Source of the DNA: Nocardioides sp. zg-DK7169 | Lineage (GTDB): Bacteria; Actinomycetota; Actinomycetes; Propionibacteriales; Nocardioidaceae | Direction of reading: 5' to 3' | NCBI RefSeq assembly: GCF_013155365.1 | Contig: NZ_JABJRA010000002.1 | Span: forward strand, 248,001-312,000 | Length of the DNA stretch: 64,000 nt | Shown here: positions 32,848 to 41,863 of the stretch, one piece after another | How the letters are laid out: the number at the start of each line of letters is the position of its first letter | How positions within the stretch are numbered: position 1 is the first letter of the stretch | Program-made: the position numbers and the translations under genes | Notes under the pieces: generated by a model | The model's database searches: none | Told to the model about the DNA's origin: nothing | Seen by the model: the letters and a program-made list of their open reading frames with translations, nothing else

Positions 32848-33285
32848 TGTCTCACGACATCGCCGGTTCGTGGCAGGACATCGGTGACACCGCCGGGGTG
32901 CGTGGCGATGACACTTCAGGCTCTCTGTCGTGGCGTCCGCGGCCCGCGGGCCTGTCGATCCTCGCGTCCGTCTCGCGATCGTCCAGTGCCCCGGGGATGC
33001 GCCATGAGGGCGCGATGACCACGTTCTGCGAAGAGCGCCAGATCCCGCGTAGGACGTTCTACGCGCCCCGTGTCCGGCCCCCGTGGGCAGGCCAGGAGTC
33101 GGTCGCCCACCACCTCCAGCCGGTAACCGTGCCCGCCGGCCTGGAGGGCGAGGTCCTCGTCTCACACACTCGACCCGCGCCCGGAGCCATCCACGTCCGC
33201 GACGGCCGGCCTCGCGACACCCGCCGAGAACGTCAAGGGCCCACCGATGCCGTAAGCCATCAACTGGCACGCATGTCCTGAGACA
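32848..33285. mobile_element. Decayed insertion element or MITE-like remnant
   Basis: The gap 32813-33464 has no intact gene. Inside it, 14-base segments ATGTCTCACGACAT (32847-32860) and ATGTCCTGAGACAT (33273-33286) are inverted copies of each other at 13 of 14 positions, and each is itself a hairpin. Taken as TG...CA ends, the element is 438 bases and is flanked by TCA on both sides (32845-32847, 33286-33288). One plus frame reads MTTFCEERQIPRRTFYAPR, like the HTH start of an integrase-type transposase, but no full transposase is present. This is suggestive of an IS481-like remnant, not proven. Confidence 0.45.
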
Positions 33286-33420
33286 TCACGTCCCGCCGTC
33301 TCGACAAGGCGGGCCGACCCGGGGACGCTGGGCGCCGTACGAGGTCTCGGGGCCTCACCCGGACGGGCCATAGTCGGTCAGGTGTTCGGCGAGGATTCCC
33401 CGCGGCGAGCGGGCGCGGCC

Positions 33421-33426
33421 TAGCCT
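33421..33426 (+). promoter_or_regulatory. Possible -10 box of the adenosylhomocysteinase gene
   Basis: TAGCCT about 39 bases before the ATG at 33465. The leader of about 30 bases ends in CAGGAG, a normal Shine-Dalgarno sequence. No riboswitch-sized leader is present. Confidence 0.35.
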
Positions 33427-33464
33427 GTCGAGACCCGCGCACCCCAACCTTTCAGGAGCACGCG

Positions 33465-34916
33465 ATGGACTACAAGGTCGCCGACCTCAGCCTGGCCGAC
33501 TTCGGCCGCACGGAGATCCAGCTCGCCGAGCACGAGATGCCGGGCCTGATGGCCATGCGCGAGCGCTACGGCGACGCCAAGCCGCTCCAGGGCGCGCGCA
33601 TCGCGGGATCTCTGCACATGACCATCCAGACCGCGGTCCTCATCGAGACCCTCGTCGCCCTCGGCGCCGAGGTCCGCTGGGCCTCGTGCAACATCTTCTC
33701 GACCCAGGACCACGCGGCCGCCGCGATCGCGGTCGGCCCCGAGGGCACCCCCGAGGAGCCGCGCGGCGTCCCGGTCTTCGCCTGGAAGGGCGAGACCCTG
33801 GAGGAGTACTGGTGGTGCGCCCAGCAGATCCTGCAGTGGCCCGACAGCGCCGACGGTGAGCCCCGCTTCGCCAACATGATCCTCGACGACGGCGGCGACG
33901 CGAGTCTCTTCGTCCACCTCGGCGTCGAGGCGGAGAAGAAGGGCGAGGCGCCGGACCCGGCGACCGCCAGCAGCACCGAGGAGCGGATCATCTTCGAGGC
34001 GCTCCAGGCCTCGCTCGCCGAGAGCCCGGACCGGTGGACCCGCATCGCCGCCGAGCTCATGGGCGTCACCGAGGAGACCACCACCGGTGTGCTGCGCCTC
34101 TACGACATGATGCGCGCGGGCACGCTGCTCTTCCCGGCCATCAACGTCAACGACTCGGTCACCAAGTCGAAGTTCGACAACAAGTACGGCTGCCGCCACA
34201 GCCTCATCGACGGCCTCAACCGCGCCACCGACGTCCTCATCGGCGGCAAGGTCGCCGTGGTCTGCGGCTACGGGGACGTCGGCAAGGGCTGCGCGGAGTC
34301 GCTGCGCGGCCAGGGCGCCCGCGTCATCGTCACCGAGATCGACCCGATCTGCGCGCTGCAGGCGGCGATGGACGGCTACCAGGTCACCACCCTCGACGAC
34401 GTCGTGGAGACCGCGGACATCGTCATCACCGCGACCGGCAACCGCGACGTGGTCTCCATCGACCAGATGCGCCGCATGAAGCAGAACGCGATCCTGGCCA
34501 ACATCGGTCACTTCGACAACGAGATCGACATGGCCGGCCTGGAGTCCTACCCCGGCGTCGTGCGCAAGAACGTCAAGCCGCAGGTCGACCTGTGGACGTT
34601 CCCCGAGGGCGAGGGCAACGCGATCATCGTGCTCTCCGAGGGCCGCCTGATGAACCTCGGCAACGCGACCGGCCACCCGTCGTTCGTCATGTCGAACTCC
34701 TTCACCAACCAGGTGCTGGCCCAGATCGAGCTGTTCACCAAGCCCGAGGAGTACCCGGTCGGCGTCTACGTGCTGCCCAAGCACCTCGACGAGGAGGTCG
34801 CCCGTCTCCACCTCGGCGCCCTCGGCGTGAAGCTGACGACGCTGTCGGAGAAGCAGGCGGCGTACCTCGGCGTCTCGCAGTCCGGCCCGTTCAAGTCGGA
34901 GCAGTACCGCTACTGA
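33465..34916 (+). CDS. ahcY: Adenosylhomocysteinase
   Basis: The 483-residue protein has [20 protein letters not shown] at the start, [16 protein letters not shown] and [15 protein letters not shown]. The NAD-binding loop [18 protein letters not shown] lies near residue 268, and the C-terminal YRY is present. It hydrolyses S-adenosylhomocysteine to adenosine and homocysteine, relieving product inhibition of methyltransferases. ATG 33465 has CAGGAG upstream. It precedes mtrA, as in other actinobacteria. Confidence 0.97.
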   Translation: MDYKVADLSLADFGRTEIQLAEHEMPGLMAMRERYGDAKPLQGARIAGSLHMTIQTAVLIETLVALGAEVRWASCNIFSTQDHAAAAIAVGPEGTPEEPRGVPVFAWKGETLEEYWWCAQQILQWPDSADGEPRFANMILDDGGDASLFVHLGVEAEKKGEAPDPATASSTEERIIFEALQASLAESPDRWTRIAAELMGVTEETTTGVLRLYDMMRAGTLLFPAINVNDSVTKSKFDNKYGCRHSLIDGLNRATDVLIGGKVAVVCGYGDVGKGCAESLRGQGARVIVTEIDPICALQAAMDGYQVTTLDDVVETADIVITATGNRDVVSIDQMRRMKQNAILANIGHFDNEIDMAGLESYPGVVRKNVKPQVDLWTFPEGEGNAIIVLSEGRLMNLGNATGHPSFVMSNSFTNQVLAQIELFTKPEEYPVGVYVLPKHLDEEVARLHLGALGVKLTTLSEKQAAYLGVSQSGPFKSEQYRY

Positions 34917-34950
34917 GCGGTACGGATCGGGTCGCGTGAGCGGGTAGTGG

Positions 34951-34956
34951 CAGGAT
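34951..34956 (+). promoter_or_regulatory. Possible leaderless -10 box of mtrA
   Basis: CAGGAT seven bases before the mtrA ATG (nAnnnT form), in the 47-base gap after ahcY. Read-through from ahcY is also possible, as no terminator is seen. Confidence 0.35.
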
Positions 34957-34963
34957 TGAGCGC

Positions 34964-35689
34964 ATGAGCCAGTCCGCCGGGAGTGCTGCCCACGTGCCCA
35001 GCGACTACACCACCAAGGGCCGCGTCCTCGTCGTCGACGATGACGCGGCCCTGGCGGAGATGCTCACGATCGTGCTGCGCCAGGAGGGTTTCGACAGCCG
35101 CATGTGCACCCGCGGCGACCTCGCGCTGGCGGAGTTCCGCGACTACCGGCCCGACTTGGTGCTGCTCGACCTGATGCTGCCCGGCAAGGACGGCATCGAC
35201 GTGTGCAAGGAGATCCGCGCCGAGTCCGGCGTGCCGATCGTGATGCTCACCGCGAAGAGCGACACCGTCGACGTGGTCGTCGGGCTGGAGTCCGGCGCCG
35301 ACGACTACGTCGTCAAGCCGTTCAAGCCCAAGGAGCTGATCGCGCGGATCCGGGCGCGCGTACGCCGCCACGACAGCACCTCCGCCCACGAGTCGCTGAC
35401 CATCGGCGACCTCGTCATCGACGTCGCCGGGCACGCGGTCACCCGCGACGGCCAGCAGCTCAACCTGACGCCGCTCGAGTTCGACCTCCTGGTCTGCCTG
35501 GCGCGCAAGCCGTGGCAGGTCTTCACCCGCGAGGTCCTGCTCGAGCAGGTCTGGGGCTACCGCCACGCCGCCGACACCCGTCTGGTCAACGTGCACGTGC
35601 AGCGCCTGCGCTCCAAGGTCGAGCACGATCCCGAGAACCCCGAGGTCGTCCTCACCGTGCGGGGCGTCGGGTACAAGGCCGGTCAGTAG
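34964..35689 (+). CDS. mtrA: Response regulator MtrA (OmpR family)
   Basis: The 241-residue protein has a receiver domain with VVDDD and phospho-acceptor D69 in LVLLDLMLPGKDG, the VMLTAKSD and DDYVVKPFKPKELIARI switch residues, and a C-terminal winged helix (LTPLEFDLLVCLARKPWQVF, then RLVNVHVQRLRSKVE). MtrA controls cell-wall hydrolases, division and replication genes in actinobacteria. The kinase gene mtrB follows after ten bases and lpqB overlaps mtrB, so the three form one operon. Confidence 0.96.
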   Translation: MSQSAGSAAHVPSDYTTKGRVLVVDDDAALAEMLTIVLRQEGFDSRMCTRGDLALAEFRDYRPDLVLLDLMLPGKDGIDVCKEIRAESGVPIVMLTAKSDTVDVVVGLESGADDYVVKPFKPKELIARIRARVRRHDSTSAHESLTIGDLVIDVAGHAVTRDGQQLNLTPLEFDLLVCLARKPWQVFTREVLLEQVWGYRHAADTRLVNVHVQRLRSKVEHDPENPEVVLTVRGVGYKAGQ

Positions 35690-35699
35690 CGGGCCCGGC

Positions 35700-37340
35700 G
35701 TGCTCCGGGTCCGAGCCCCTCGCACCGTCCCGGCCGGGATCCGCCGCGCGCTGACCTTCTGGCGCCGCTCGATCCAGGCCCGGGTGGTCGCCAGTACCCT
35801 CGCGCTCACCGCCGTCGCGGTCAGCGTCGTCGGGTGGGTGCTGCTCCAGCAGACCCGTGAGGGCCTGCTGGACAACCGCGTCGACGCGGTCGTCTCGGAG
35901 GTCGGCAACGAGATGCAGGAGGCGCGCAACCGCCTCGAGGCGGTGCCCGGCACCAACGCCGACGCGACCGCGCAGCAGGCCGAGCTGGTGGAGCCGATCA
36001 TCGCCCGCGGGGTCGCGCGGGACTTCGACGTCGTGCTGGCCGGTCCGCTGGGGGAGAACACCGGCCGGATCTCCGACGGCGGCGCCCGTTCCTCACCGGG
36101 GCTGGACCGCTCCAGCGTGCCGGCCTCGCTGGAGGACCACTTCTCCGAGCGCGCCGCCACCGCCTGGACCTACACCACGATCCGCACCGTGGACGACGAC
36201 GAGAACGTCGTCGCCGAGGAGCCCGGCATCGTGGTCGGCTCGCAGGTGACCCTCGTCGCCGACGGCGGCACCTACACGCTGTACTTCATCTTCCCGCTCG
36301 ACGAGCAGCGCGAGACCCTCGGCCTGGTCACCCGCGCGCTGCTGACCGCCGCGGGGCTGCTGCTGGTCCTGGTCGCCGGGGTCACCTGGCTGGTCACCCG
36401 GCAGGTGGTGAGCCCGATCCGGATGGCCCGTGAGGTCGCGGAGCGGCTCGCCGCCGGTCGCCTGCAGGAGCGGCTGCGCGTGTCCGGGCAGGACGACCTG
36501 GCGCGACTGGCGACGTCGTTCAACCAGATGGCGAGCAACCTGCAGCGCCAGATCCGCCAGCTCGAGGAGCTCAGCCGGGTCCAGCAGCGCTTCGTCTCCG
36601 ACGTGTCCCACGAGCTGCGCACGCCGCTGACGACCGTGCGGATGGCCGGCGACGTGCTGTACGACGCCCGCGACGACTTCGACCCGGTCACCCGGCGCGC
36701 CGCGGAGCTGCTGCAGAACGAGCTCGACCGCTTCGAGACGCTGCTGGTCGACCTGCTGGAGATCAGCAGGTTCGACGCCGGCGCCGCGGTGCTGGACGCC
36801 GACGACGTCAACCTCGTCGACATCGCGCACCGCGTCGTCGACGCGACCCGGCCGCTGGCGACCCAGCGCGACGTCCGCGTCGTGGTCCGCGCGCCGGACC
36901 ACCCGTGCCTGGCCGAGGCCGACATCCGCCGCATCGAGCGGATCGTGCGCAACCTGGTCACCAACGCCATCGACCATGCCGACACCGCCGGGCGCGGCGA
37001 CGAGATCGTGGTCGAGGTCGCCGGGGACGACCACGCCGCCGCGATCACGGTGCGTGACCACGGCGTCGGCCTCGCGCCGGGTGAGTCGGCGCTGGTGTTC
37101 AACCGCTTCTGGCGCGCCGACCCCGCCCGCGCCCGCAGCAGCGGCGGGACCGGGCTCGGCCTCTCCATCTCCCTCGAGGACGCCCACCTGCACGGCGGCT
37201 GGCTCCAGGCGTGGGGACGTCCGGGGGAGGGCGCCCAGTTCCGGCTCACGCTGCCGCGCCACATCGGCCAGACCCTCACCCGCAGCCCGCTCCCGCTGGT
37301 CCCCGTGGACGCCCGCCCCAGCACGGCGGTGTCGCGATGA
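35700..37340 (+). CDS. mtrB: Sensor histidine kinase MtrB
   Basis: The 546-residue protein has a first membrane helix at about 28-48, an extracytoplasmic sensor region (about 50-205), a second helix at about 210-240, HAMP, the phospho-accepting H304 in FVSDVSHELRTPL, and N, G1 and G2 ATP-binding boxes (RNLVTNAIDHA, VRDHGVGLAP, GGTGLGLSIS). It phosphorylates MtrA. The GTG start gives the usual length. ATGA overlap with lpqB couples translation. Confidence 0.96.
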   Translation: MLRVRAPRTVPAGIRRALTFWRRSIQARVVASTLALTAVAVSVVGWVLLQQTREGLLDNRVDAVVSEVGNEMQEARNRLEAVPGTNADATAQQAELVEPIIARGVARDFDVVLAGPLGENTGRISDGGARSSPGLDRSSVPASLEDHFSERAATAWTYTTIRTVDDDENVVAEEPGIVVGSQVTLVADGGTYTLYFIFPLDEQRETLGLVTRALLTAAGLLLVLVAGVTWLVTRQVVSPIRMAREVAERLAAGRLQERLRVSGQDDLARLATSFNQMASNLQRQIRQLEELSRVQQRFVSDVSHELRTPLTTVRMAGDVLYDARDDFDPVTRRAAELLQNELDRFETLLVDLLEISRFDAGAAVLDADDVNLVDIAHRVVDATRPLATQRDVRVVVRAPDHPCLAEADIRRIERIVRNLVTNAIDHADTAGRGDEIVVEVAGDDHAAAITVRDHGVGLAPGESALVFNRFWRADPARARSSGGTGLGLSISLEDAHLHGGWLQAWGRPGEGAQFRLTLPRHIGQTLTRSPLPLVPVDARPSTAVSR

Positions 37341-39145
37341 GGGCCTGGGCCCGGCGTACGGCGGCACTGGTCGCGGCGCTCGCCGCCGTCGCCGCGAGCG
37401 GCGCGTGCGTGCAGATGCCCACCGACGGCCCGATCGTGCAGAGCGAGGAGGTCGGCACCGGCGCCGAGGGCGAGGGCTACACCTACGACCCGCTGCCCCC
37501 GCAGCCCGACGCGACGCCGTCGGAGATCGTGCGCGGGTTCCTCGACGCGATGATGGCCGCCCCGATCCAGGCCAACTCCGCGCGCCAGTTCCTGACCCAG
37601 GACGCCCGCGCGTCGTGGACGCCGGAGCGGGCCACCATCACCTACGTCGAGCGCGGCGCCCCGGTCGGCAACGGCTCCCGCCTCTCGGTCGACCTGCCCG
37701 CCGGCGGCGACGTGTACGACGCCCGCGGCGCCTGGCAGGGCGCGCTCGGCCCCGCCCGCCGGACCCTGGACTTCGAGGTGGTCAGCGAGAACGGCGAGTG
37801 GCGCATCGCCGAGGTCCCCGACGCGATGATCGTGTCCGAGCAGTTCTTCGAGCAGCGCTTCCGGCGCGTCGCGCTCTACTTCTTCGACCCCAGCGCGCGG
37901 ATCCTGGTCCCCGAGCCGGTCTTCGTGCCCGGCGGGGACGAGCTCGCCACGACCCTCGTGGACGGTCTGCTCGCGGGCCCGGCGCCAGGGCTGAAGCAGG
38001 TGATGCGCAGCTTCGTGCCCGCGGGCCTCGACGCCGGGCTCTCCGTGCCGGTCGCCGACGGGGTCGCGGACATCGCGCTGGTCGGCGCCGCCGGCCGGCC
38101 CGCGCCCGAGTCGCTGACCCGGCTGGTCACCCAGCTGGCCTGGACGCTGCGCCAGGTCCCGGGGATCGAGGCGTTCCGGGTGCGCGTCGGCGACGTCCCG
38201 GTGCAGCTGCCGAACGGCGACACCGTCTTCTCCGTCGAGTCCGGTGCGGAGTTCGACCCGGCCGGCAACCGGCCCAGCGCCGCGGTGTTCGGGCTCCGAG
38301 GCGGCCGCCTGGTCTCCGGGCTGCCCGACGCGCTCGGCCCGGTCGCCGGCCCGTTCGGGGTCGCGGACTACGACCTGCGCAACGTCGCGGTGGACCTGGG
38401 TGCCAGCACCGTCGCAGGGGTCACCTCCGACGGGACCACGGTGCTCACCGCCCCGGTCAGCGACGCCGACGCCGGCGTCGACGACGGCGACGGCGACGAC
38501 GACGCGGGTGAGACCCCCGACCCGCGCGCGTCGGTGCGCACGGTGGTCGCCGACGGCCAGGACCTGCTCGACCCGGTCTGGGACTTCGCGGGCCGGCTGT
38601 GGCTGGTCGACCGCACCGCCGACGGGGCACGGGTGCGCCAGGTGTCGGGCCAGCGGGTGCGCGAGGTCGTGGTCCCGGGGATCACCGGCGCCGAGGTCTC
38701 CTCCTTCCTGGTCTCCCGGGACTCCTCGCGCCTGGTCGCCGTCGTACGACGAGGCAACGCCGACGTGCTGGCGGTCAGCCGGGTGCTCCACGACGAGCAG
38801 GGCCTCCCGCTGCGCGGGACCCGCGCGCGGCTGATCCGGATGGACCCCGGCTCCTCGCCGCAGATCCGCGACCTGGCCTGGCAGAGCCCCACCAGCATCG
38901 CCGCCCTCACCCGGGTCGCCGGGCAGTTGTGGGAGGTCCGCACGGTCGCGGTGGACGGGGCGACCTCCAGCGTCGACAGCGTGGCGACCCTGGAGGGACG
39001 GGTCCTCAGCCTCGCCGGCTCGCCGGGGGTGGGTCCGGGGATGTTCGTGGTCACCGGGGACGGCGAGGCGGTCGACGTCTCCGGCACCCTCGCCCGTCCG
39101 CTCACCATCGACCCCGACGTCACCGACCTGGACTACGTGGGCTGA
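37337..39145 (+). CDS. lpqB: Lipoprotein LpqB, MtrAB accessory factor
   Basis: The 602-residue protein has a signal peptide ending in a lipobox-like ASGAC with the lipidated Cys at 24. A GerMN-type domain follows (around GGDELATTLVDGLLAGPAPG), then a beta-propeller-like C-terminal half. LpqB associates with MtrB outside the membrane and modulates its signalling in mycobacteria. An acidic Asp/Gly insert (DAGVDDGDGDDDAGETP, near 380) interrupts the propeller. The gene overlaps mtrB by four bases. Confidence 0.93.
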   Translation: MRAWARRTAALVAALAAVAASGACVQMPTDGPIVQSEEVGTGAEGEGYTYDPLPPQPDATPSEIVRGFLDAMMAAPIQANSARQFLTQDARASWTPERATITYVERGAPVGNGSRLSVDLPAGGDVYDARGAWQGALGPARRTLDFEVVSENGEWRIAEVPDAMIVSEQFFEQRFRRVALYFFDPSARILVPEPVFVPGGDELATTLVDGLLAGPAPGLKQVMRSFVPAGLDAGLSVPVADGVADIALVGAAGRPAPESLTRLVTQLAWTLRQVPGIEAFRVRVGDVPVQLPNGDTVFSVESGAEFDPAGNRPSAAVFGLRGGRLVSGLPDALGPVAGPFGVADYDLRNVAVDLGASTVAGVTSDGTTVLTAPVSDADAGVDDGDGDDDAGETPDPRASVRTVVADGQDLLDPVWDFAGRLWLVDRTADGARVRQVSGQRVREVVVPGITGAEVSSFLVSRDSSRLVAVVRRGNADVLAVSRVLHDEQGLPLRGTRARLIRMDPGSSPQIRDLAWQSPTSIAALTRVAGQLWEVRTVAVDGATSSVDSVATLEGRVLSLAGSPGVGPGMFVVTGDGEAVDVSGTLARPLTIDPDVTDLDYVG

Positions 39146-39220
39146 GCCCGGCGCACCCGTGGTCCACAGCGGGCCACGGGCCGGTTGCCCGGGCACCGCG
39201 CCCGGTGCTGGGCTGGGCCG

Positions 39221-39934
39221 GTGCGCGACGCGGTGGGCGACCTGCTGCTCGGCAGCGCCTGCGTCGGGTGCGCGCGTCCTGGGCGGCTGCTGTGCCCCGT
39301 GTGCCGTGCCCTGCTGCCGCGCGCCGCGCACCCCGCCTGGCCCTCCCCGGTCCCGGCCGGGCTGGTCACCCCCTGGGCGACCGGGCCCTACGAGCACCTG
39401 CTGCGCGCACTGGTGGTGGGCCACAAGGAGCGCCGGATGCTGGCCCTGGGGCGACCGCTCGCCCAGCTGCTCGCCGTCGCGGTGGCCGCGGCCGCGGCGG
39501 TCGGCCGGGACGGCCCCGGCCGTGCCGCCCCGCTGGTCCTCGTGCCGGTGCCGTCGCGACCCGCCAGTGTCCGCAGCCGCGGCCACGACCCGACGTACGC
39601 CATGACCGCCGGGGCGGCCGCCCTCCTCCGGCGCGAGGGGTACGCCGTGCGCGCGGCGCGGCTGCTGGTCTCGCGCCCCGGCGTGCTCGACCAGTCCGGT
39701 CTCGGCGCGGGAGAGCGGGCGGCGAACCTGGCCGGGTCGATGGCCTGCCCGAGCACCCGGCTGCGCCGCCTCGCCGGGCGCACGCCCACCGCCCGGGTCG
39801 TGGTCTGCGACGACGTGCTGACCACCGGGTCGAGCGCCCGCGAGGCCCAGCGGGCGCTCGAGGCAGTGGGCCTCGCTGTGTCGGGGGTGGCCGTCGTCGC
39901 GGCCACGCGACGCCGTTTTCCGGGCTCGCGGTGA
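39221..39934 (+). CDS. ComF-family phosphoribosyltransferase-like protein
   Basis: The 237-residue protein has an N-terminal zinc-ribbon-like pair of CxxC motifs (CVGCARPGRLLCPVC) and a C-terminal PRTase loop VVVCDDVLTTGSSAREAQRAL. ComF proteins are needed for DNA uptake in some bacteria; in actinobacteria this gene lies between lpqB and hpf and its role is unclear. GTG 39221 is taken because the family-like sequence starts there; an earlier TTG at 39185 is in frame. Confidence 0.85.
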   Translation: MRDAVGDLLLGSACVGCARPGRLLCPVCRALLPRAAHPAWPSPVPAGLVTPWATGPYEHLLRALVVGHKERRMLALGRPLAQLLAVAVAAAAAVGRDGPGRAAPLVLVPVPSRPASVRSRGHDPTYAMTAGAAALLRREGYAVRAARLLVSRPGVLDQSGLGAGERAANLAGSMACPSTRLRRLAGRTPTARVVVCDDVLTTGSSAREAQRALEAVGLAVSGVAVVAATRRRFPGSR

Positions 39935-39957
39935 CCACGGACTGAGACCATCGCCCG

Positions 39958-39976
39958 GGAGGGACCCCCCTCCTTT
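39958..39976 (+). terminator. Terminator after comF-like gene
   Basis: GGAGGG-ACCC-CCCTCC followed by TTT, 23 bases after the stop. It isolates the following RNA/hpf unit. Confidence 0.5.
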
Positions 39977-39996
39977 CGTGGGGCCCGGCGACTGAC

Positions 39997-40002
39997 TAAC
40001 GT
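39997..40002 (+). promoter_or_regulatory. Possible -10 box of the structured RNA
   Basis: TAACGT, 8-13 bases before the first base of the closing stem of the RNA at 40010; the spacing fits transcription starting near 40009. Confidence 0.4.
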
Positions 40003-40009
40003 CTAGTCA

Positions 40010-40270
40010 TGGAGTCCGCCCGGGTCCGTGGTTGCGTCGGCGGCACATCTGTGTGCCCCCGGCTAGCCGATGCCAGTCGCAGGCGAAACGGTCCACGTAA
40101 GTCCGTCCGCGAGGACGGACGATCACGGTGCGGCTTAGAAGTAAGCCCTGCCTCGGTCGCGTTCGTCAGATACGGCGCGTCCCGGGAGAAGGCCAGTAGT
40201 GGCAGAGAAGCTGCGAACGTCTCAGCAGGCGGTTGTGGGGACGAAAACCAGGTCGGCCGGGCGGACTCCA
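40010..40270 (+). ncRNA. Large structured RNA upstream of hpf (raiA-motif candidate)
   Basis: The 442-base gap before hpf contains a self-contained fold. A 14-base closing stem pairs 40010-40023 (TGGAGTCCGCCCGG) with 40257-40270. Internal helices are GCGTCGG (40034-40040) with CCGATGC (40067-40073), GGCACA-TCTG-TGTGCC (40042-40057), GTCCGTCC-GCGA-GGACGGAC with a GNRA loop (40101-40120), and GGCTTA-GAAG-TAAGCC (40132-40147). No coding potential is apparent. The raiA-motif RNA class is known upstream of raiA/hpf genes in Firmicutes and Actinobacteria, so this is probably that RNA; the class assignment rests on position and structure, not on an alignment. The 106 bases after it hold a further GC hairpin and the hpf Shine-Dalgarno sequence. 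Confidence 0.75.
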
Positions 40271-40376
40271 CCCCTCCCCGACCCGTTCCGGGACCCGGGC
40301 CTCGGTCCGGGTGTCGGCCTGCTCGCAGGTGGGTCGGGACTCGAGAAGGCAGCCAACTGTGCAACGGGAGGTTCAC

Positions 40377-41000
40377 ATGGAAGTTGTGGTCACTGGACGC
40401 AACTGCGAGATCTCGGATCGGTTCCGGGAGCACTGCGAGGACAAGCTGGCCCGGCTGGAGAAGCACGACCACCGGATCATGCGGGTGCATGTGGAGGTGG
40501 ACTGCGAGTCGAACCCTCGTCAGCAGGAGCAAGGCGTCCGCCTCGAGCTGACGGCGTTCTCCAAGGGCCCGGTCATCCGCGCCGAGGCCGCCGCCGCCGA
40601 CAAGATGGCTGCGCTCGACCTGGCCGTGGACAAGATGGCCTCCCAGATGCGCAAGGCGGCCGACCGTCGCCGCGTGCACCGCGGAGCCAAGGCCCCCGTC
40701 TCCGTGGGCCAGGCGCTCGCGGCGATGCCCACCGTCGAGCCTGACGAGCCCGAGGACACCGACACCGCCACCGAGCGCAAGGTCGGCCCGATCACGGTCA
40801 CCGGCGACGGGCCGCTCGTGGTCCGGGAGAAGACCCACCAGGCCGCTCCGATGACCCTCGACCAGGCGCTCTACGAGATGGAGCTCGTGGGCCACGACTT
40901 CTACCTGTTCGTCGACAAGGACAGCGACCGCCCGTCGGTCGTCTACCGGCGCCGCGGCTACGACTACGGCGTCATCGCCCTCGACGTCGAGGAGGGCTGA
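40377..41000 (+). CDS. hpf: Ribosome hibernation promoting factor, long form
   Basis: The 207-residue protein has an N-terminal S30AE domain (MEVVVTGRNCEISDRFREHC to about residue 105) and a C-terminal dimerisation domain (about 145-205, with MTLDQALYEMELVGHDFYLF and RPSVVYRRRGYDYGVIAL). The long form joins two 70S ribosomes into inactive 100S dimers in stress or stationary phase. ATG 40377 has CGGGAGG upstream. The structured RNA lies directly ahead, in the same direction. Confidence 0.95.
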   Translation: MEVVVTGRNCEISDRFREHCEDKLARLEKHDHRIMRVHVEVDCESNPRQQEQGVRLELTAFSKGPVIRAEAAAADKMAALDLAVDKMASQMRKAADRRRVHRGAKAPVSVGQALAAMPTVEPDEPEDTDTATERKVGPITVTGDGPLVVREKTHQAAPMTLDQALYEMELVGHDFYLFVDKDSDRPSVVYRRRGYDYGVIALDVEEG

Positions 41001-41015
41001 GCACTTCCTGCTCAT

Positions 41016-41045
41016 GGCGGGGTGGCCCGATCGGGCCACCCCGCC
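41016..41045 (+). terminator. Terminator after hpf
   Basis: A perfect 30-base palindrome (15-base arms, GGCGGGGTGGCCCGA and its complement) 15 bases after the hpf stop. Confidence 0.85.
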
Positions 41046-41104
41046 TTGCGCGTCCATCCCCCGATTGGGCAGTTCTGGGGCAGTCAGGACGACCTCGGCC
41101 GTGG

Positions 41105-41110
41105 CATGAT
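41105..41110 (+). promoter_or_regulatory. -10 box of the NarL-type regulator gene
   Basis: CATGAT six bases before ATG 41117, with no Shine-Dalgarno sequence. Confidence 0.4.
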
Positions 41111-41116
41111 GCCGAA

Positions 41117-41806
41117 ATGACGGGGACTGTGACGAAGACGATCATCGGCCAGGAGCCGGTGCGGGTGCTGGTGGTCGACGACCAAGAGCTGTTCCGCCGC
41201 GGGCTCACCATGCTCCTGGCGGTCGAGGCAGGCATCGAGGTCGTCGGCGAGGCGGGTGACGGGCTCGAGGGCACCGACCTCGCGGCCACGACCGCCCCCG
41301 ACGTCGTGCTTCTCGACGTGCGGATGCCCAAGCGCTCCGGCATCGAGGCCTGCCAGGCGATCAAGGACGCCGTCCCGTCGGCCCGGATCATCATGCTCAC
41401 CGTCTCCGACGAGGAGACCGACCTCTACGAGGCGGTCAAGAGCGGCGCCTCCGGCTACCTGCTCAAGGACTCCTCGATCGACGAGGTCGCCCAGGCGGTC
41501 CGCGTCGTCGCCGACGGGCAGTCGCTGATCAGCCCCTCGATGGCGGTCAAGCTGATCGACGAGTTCAAGCAGATGTCGCGCCCCGAGCGCGAGCAGGTCC
41601 CGGGCCCGCGGCTCACCGACCGCGAGCTCGAGGTGCTGCGCCTCGTGGCGAAGGGGATGAACAACCGCGAGATCGCCAAGGAGCTCTACATCTCCGAGAA
41701 CACCGTGAAGAACCACGTGCGCAACATCTTGGAGAAGCTCCAGCTGCACTCGCGCATGGAGGCGGTCATGTACGCCGTCAAGGAGCGCCTGCTCGACCTG
41801 CCGTAG
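41117..41806 (+). CDS. NarL/LuxR-family response regulator
   Basis: The 229-residue protein has a receiver domain (VVDDQELFRRGL, phospho-acceptor D67 in VVLLDVRMPKRSG, IIMLTVSDEE, GYLLKDSS) and a LuxR-type HTH near 165-210 (LTDRELEVLRLVAKGMNNRE, then ISENTVKNHVRNILEKLQLH). No kinase gene is adjacent, so the partner is elsewhere or it works as an orphan. Its place between hpf and secA is conserved in actinobacteria. Confidence 0.93.
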   Translation: MTGTVTKTIIGQEPVRVLVVDDQELFRRGLTMLLAVEAGIEVVGEAGDGLEGTDLAATTAPDVVLLDVRMPKRSGIEACQAIKDAVPSARIIMLTVSDEETDLYEAVKSGASGYLLKDSSIDEVAQAVRVVADGQSLISPSMAVKLIDEFKQMSRPEREQVPGPRLTDRELEVLRLVAKGMNNREIAKELYISENTVKNHVRNILEKLQLHSRMEAVMYAVKERLLDLP

Positions 41807-41851
41807 CCCTCGGGCTGCCCCGGTGTCGGACGCCGTGTCCGTGGGCTGTTC

Positions 41852-41857
41852 TAGCCT
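41852..41857 (+). promoter_or_regulatory. -10 box of the AlkZ-like gene
   Basis: TAGCCT six bases before ATG 41864; leaderless arrangement. Confidence 0.45.
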
Positions 41858-41863
41858 CGCGCC

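Noticed and set aside
33430-33464. A SAH or SAM riboswitch before the adenosylhomocysteinase gene
   Set aside because: The likely leader is only about 35 bases, with a plain Shine-Dalgarno sequence and no paired structure.
40233-40376. An N-terminal extension of hpf to ATG 40233
   Set aside because: The family starts at MEVVVTGRNC, which has a good ribosome-binding site at 40366-40372. The extension overlaps the RNA closing stem.
40009-40551. An open frame starting at ATG 40009 that runs through the hpf leader
   Set aside because: It crosses the structured RNA, has no family motifs, and overlaps the real hpf frame out of phase.
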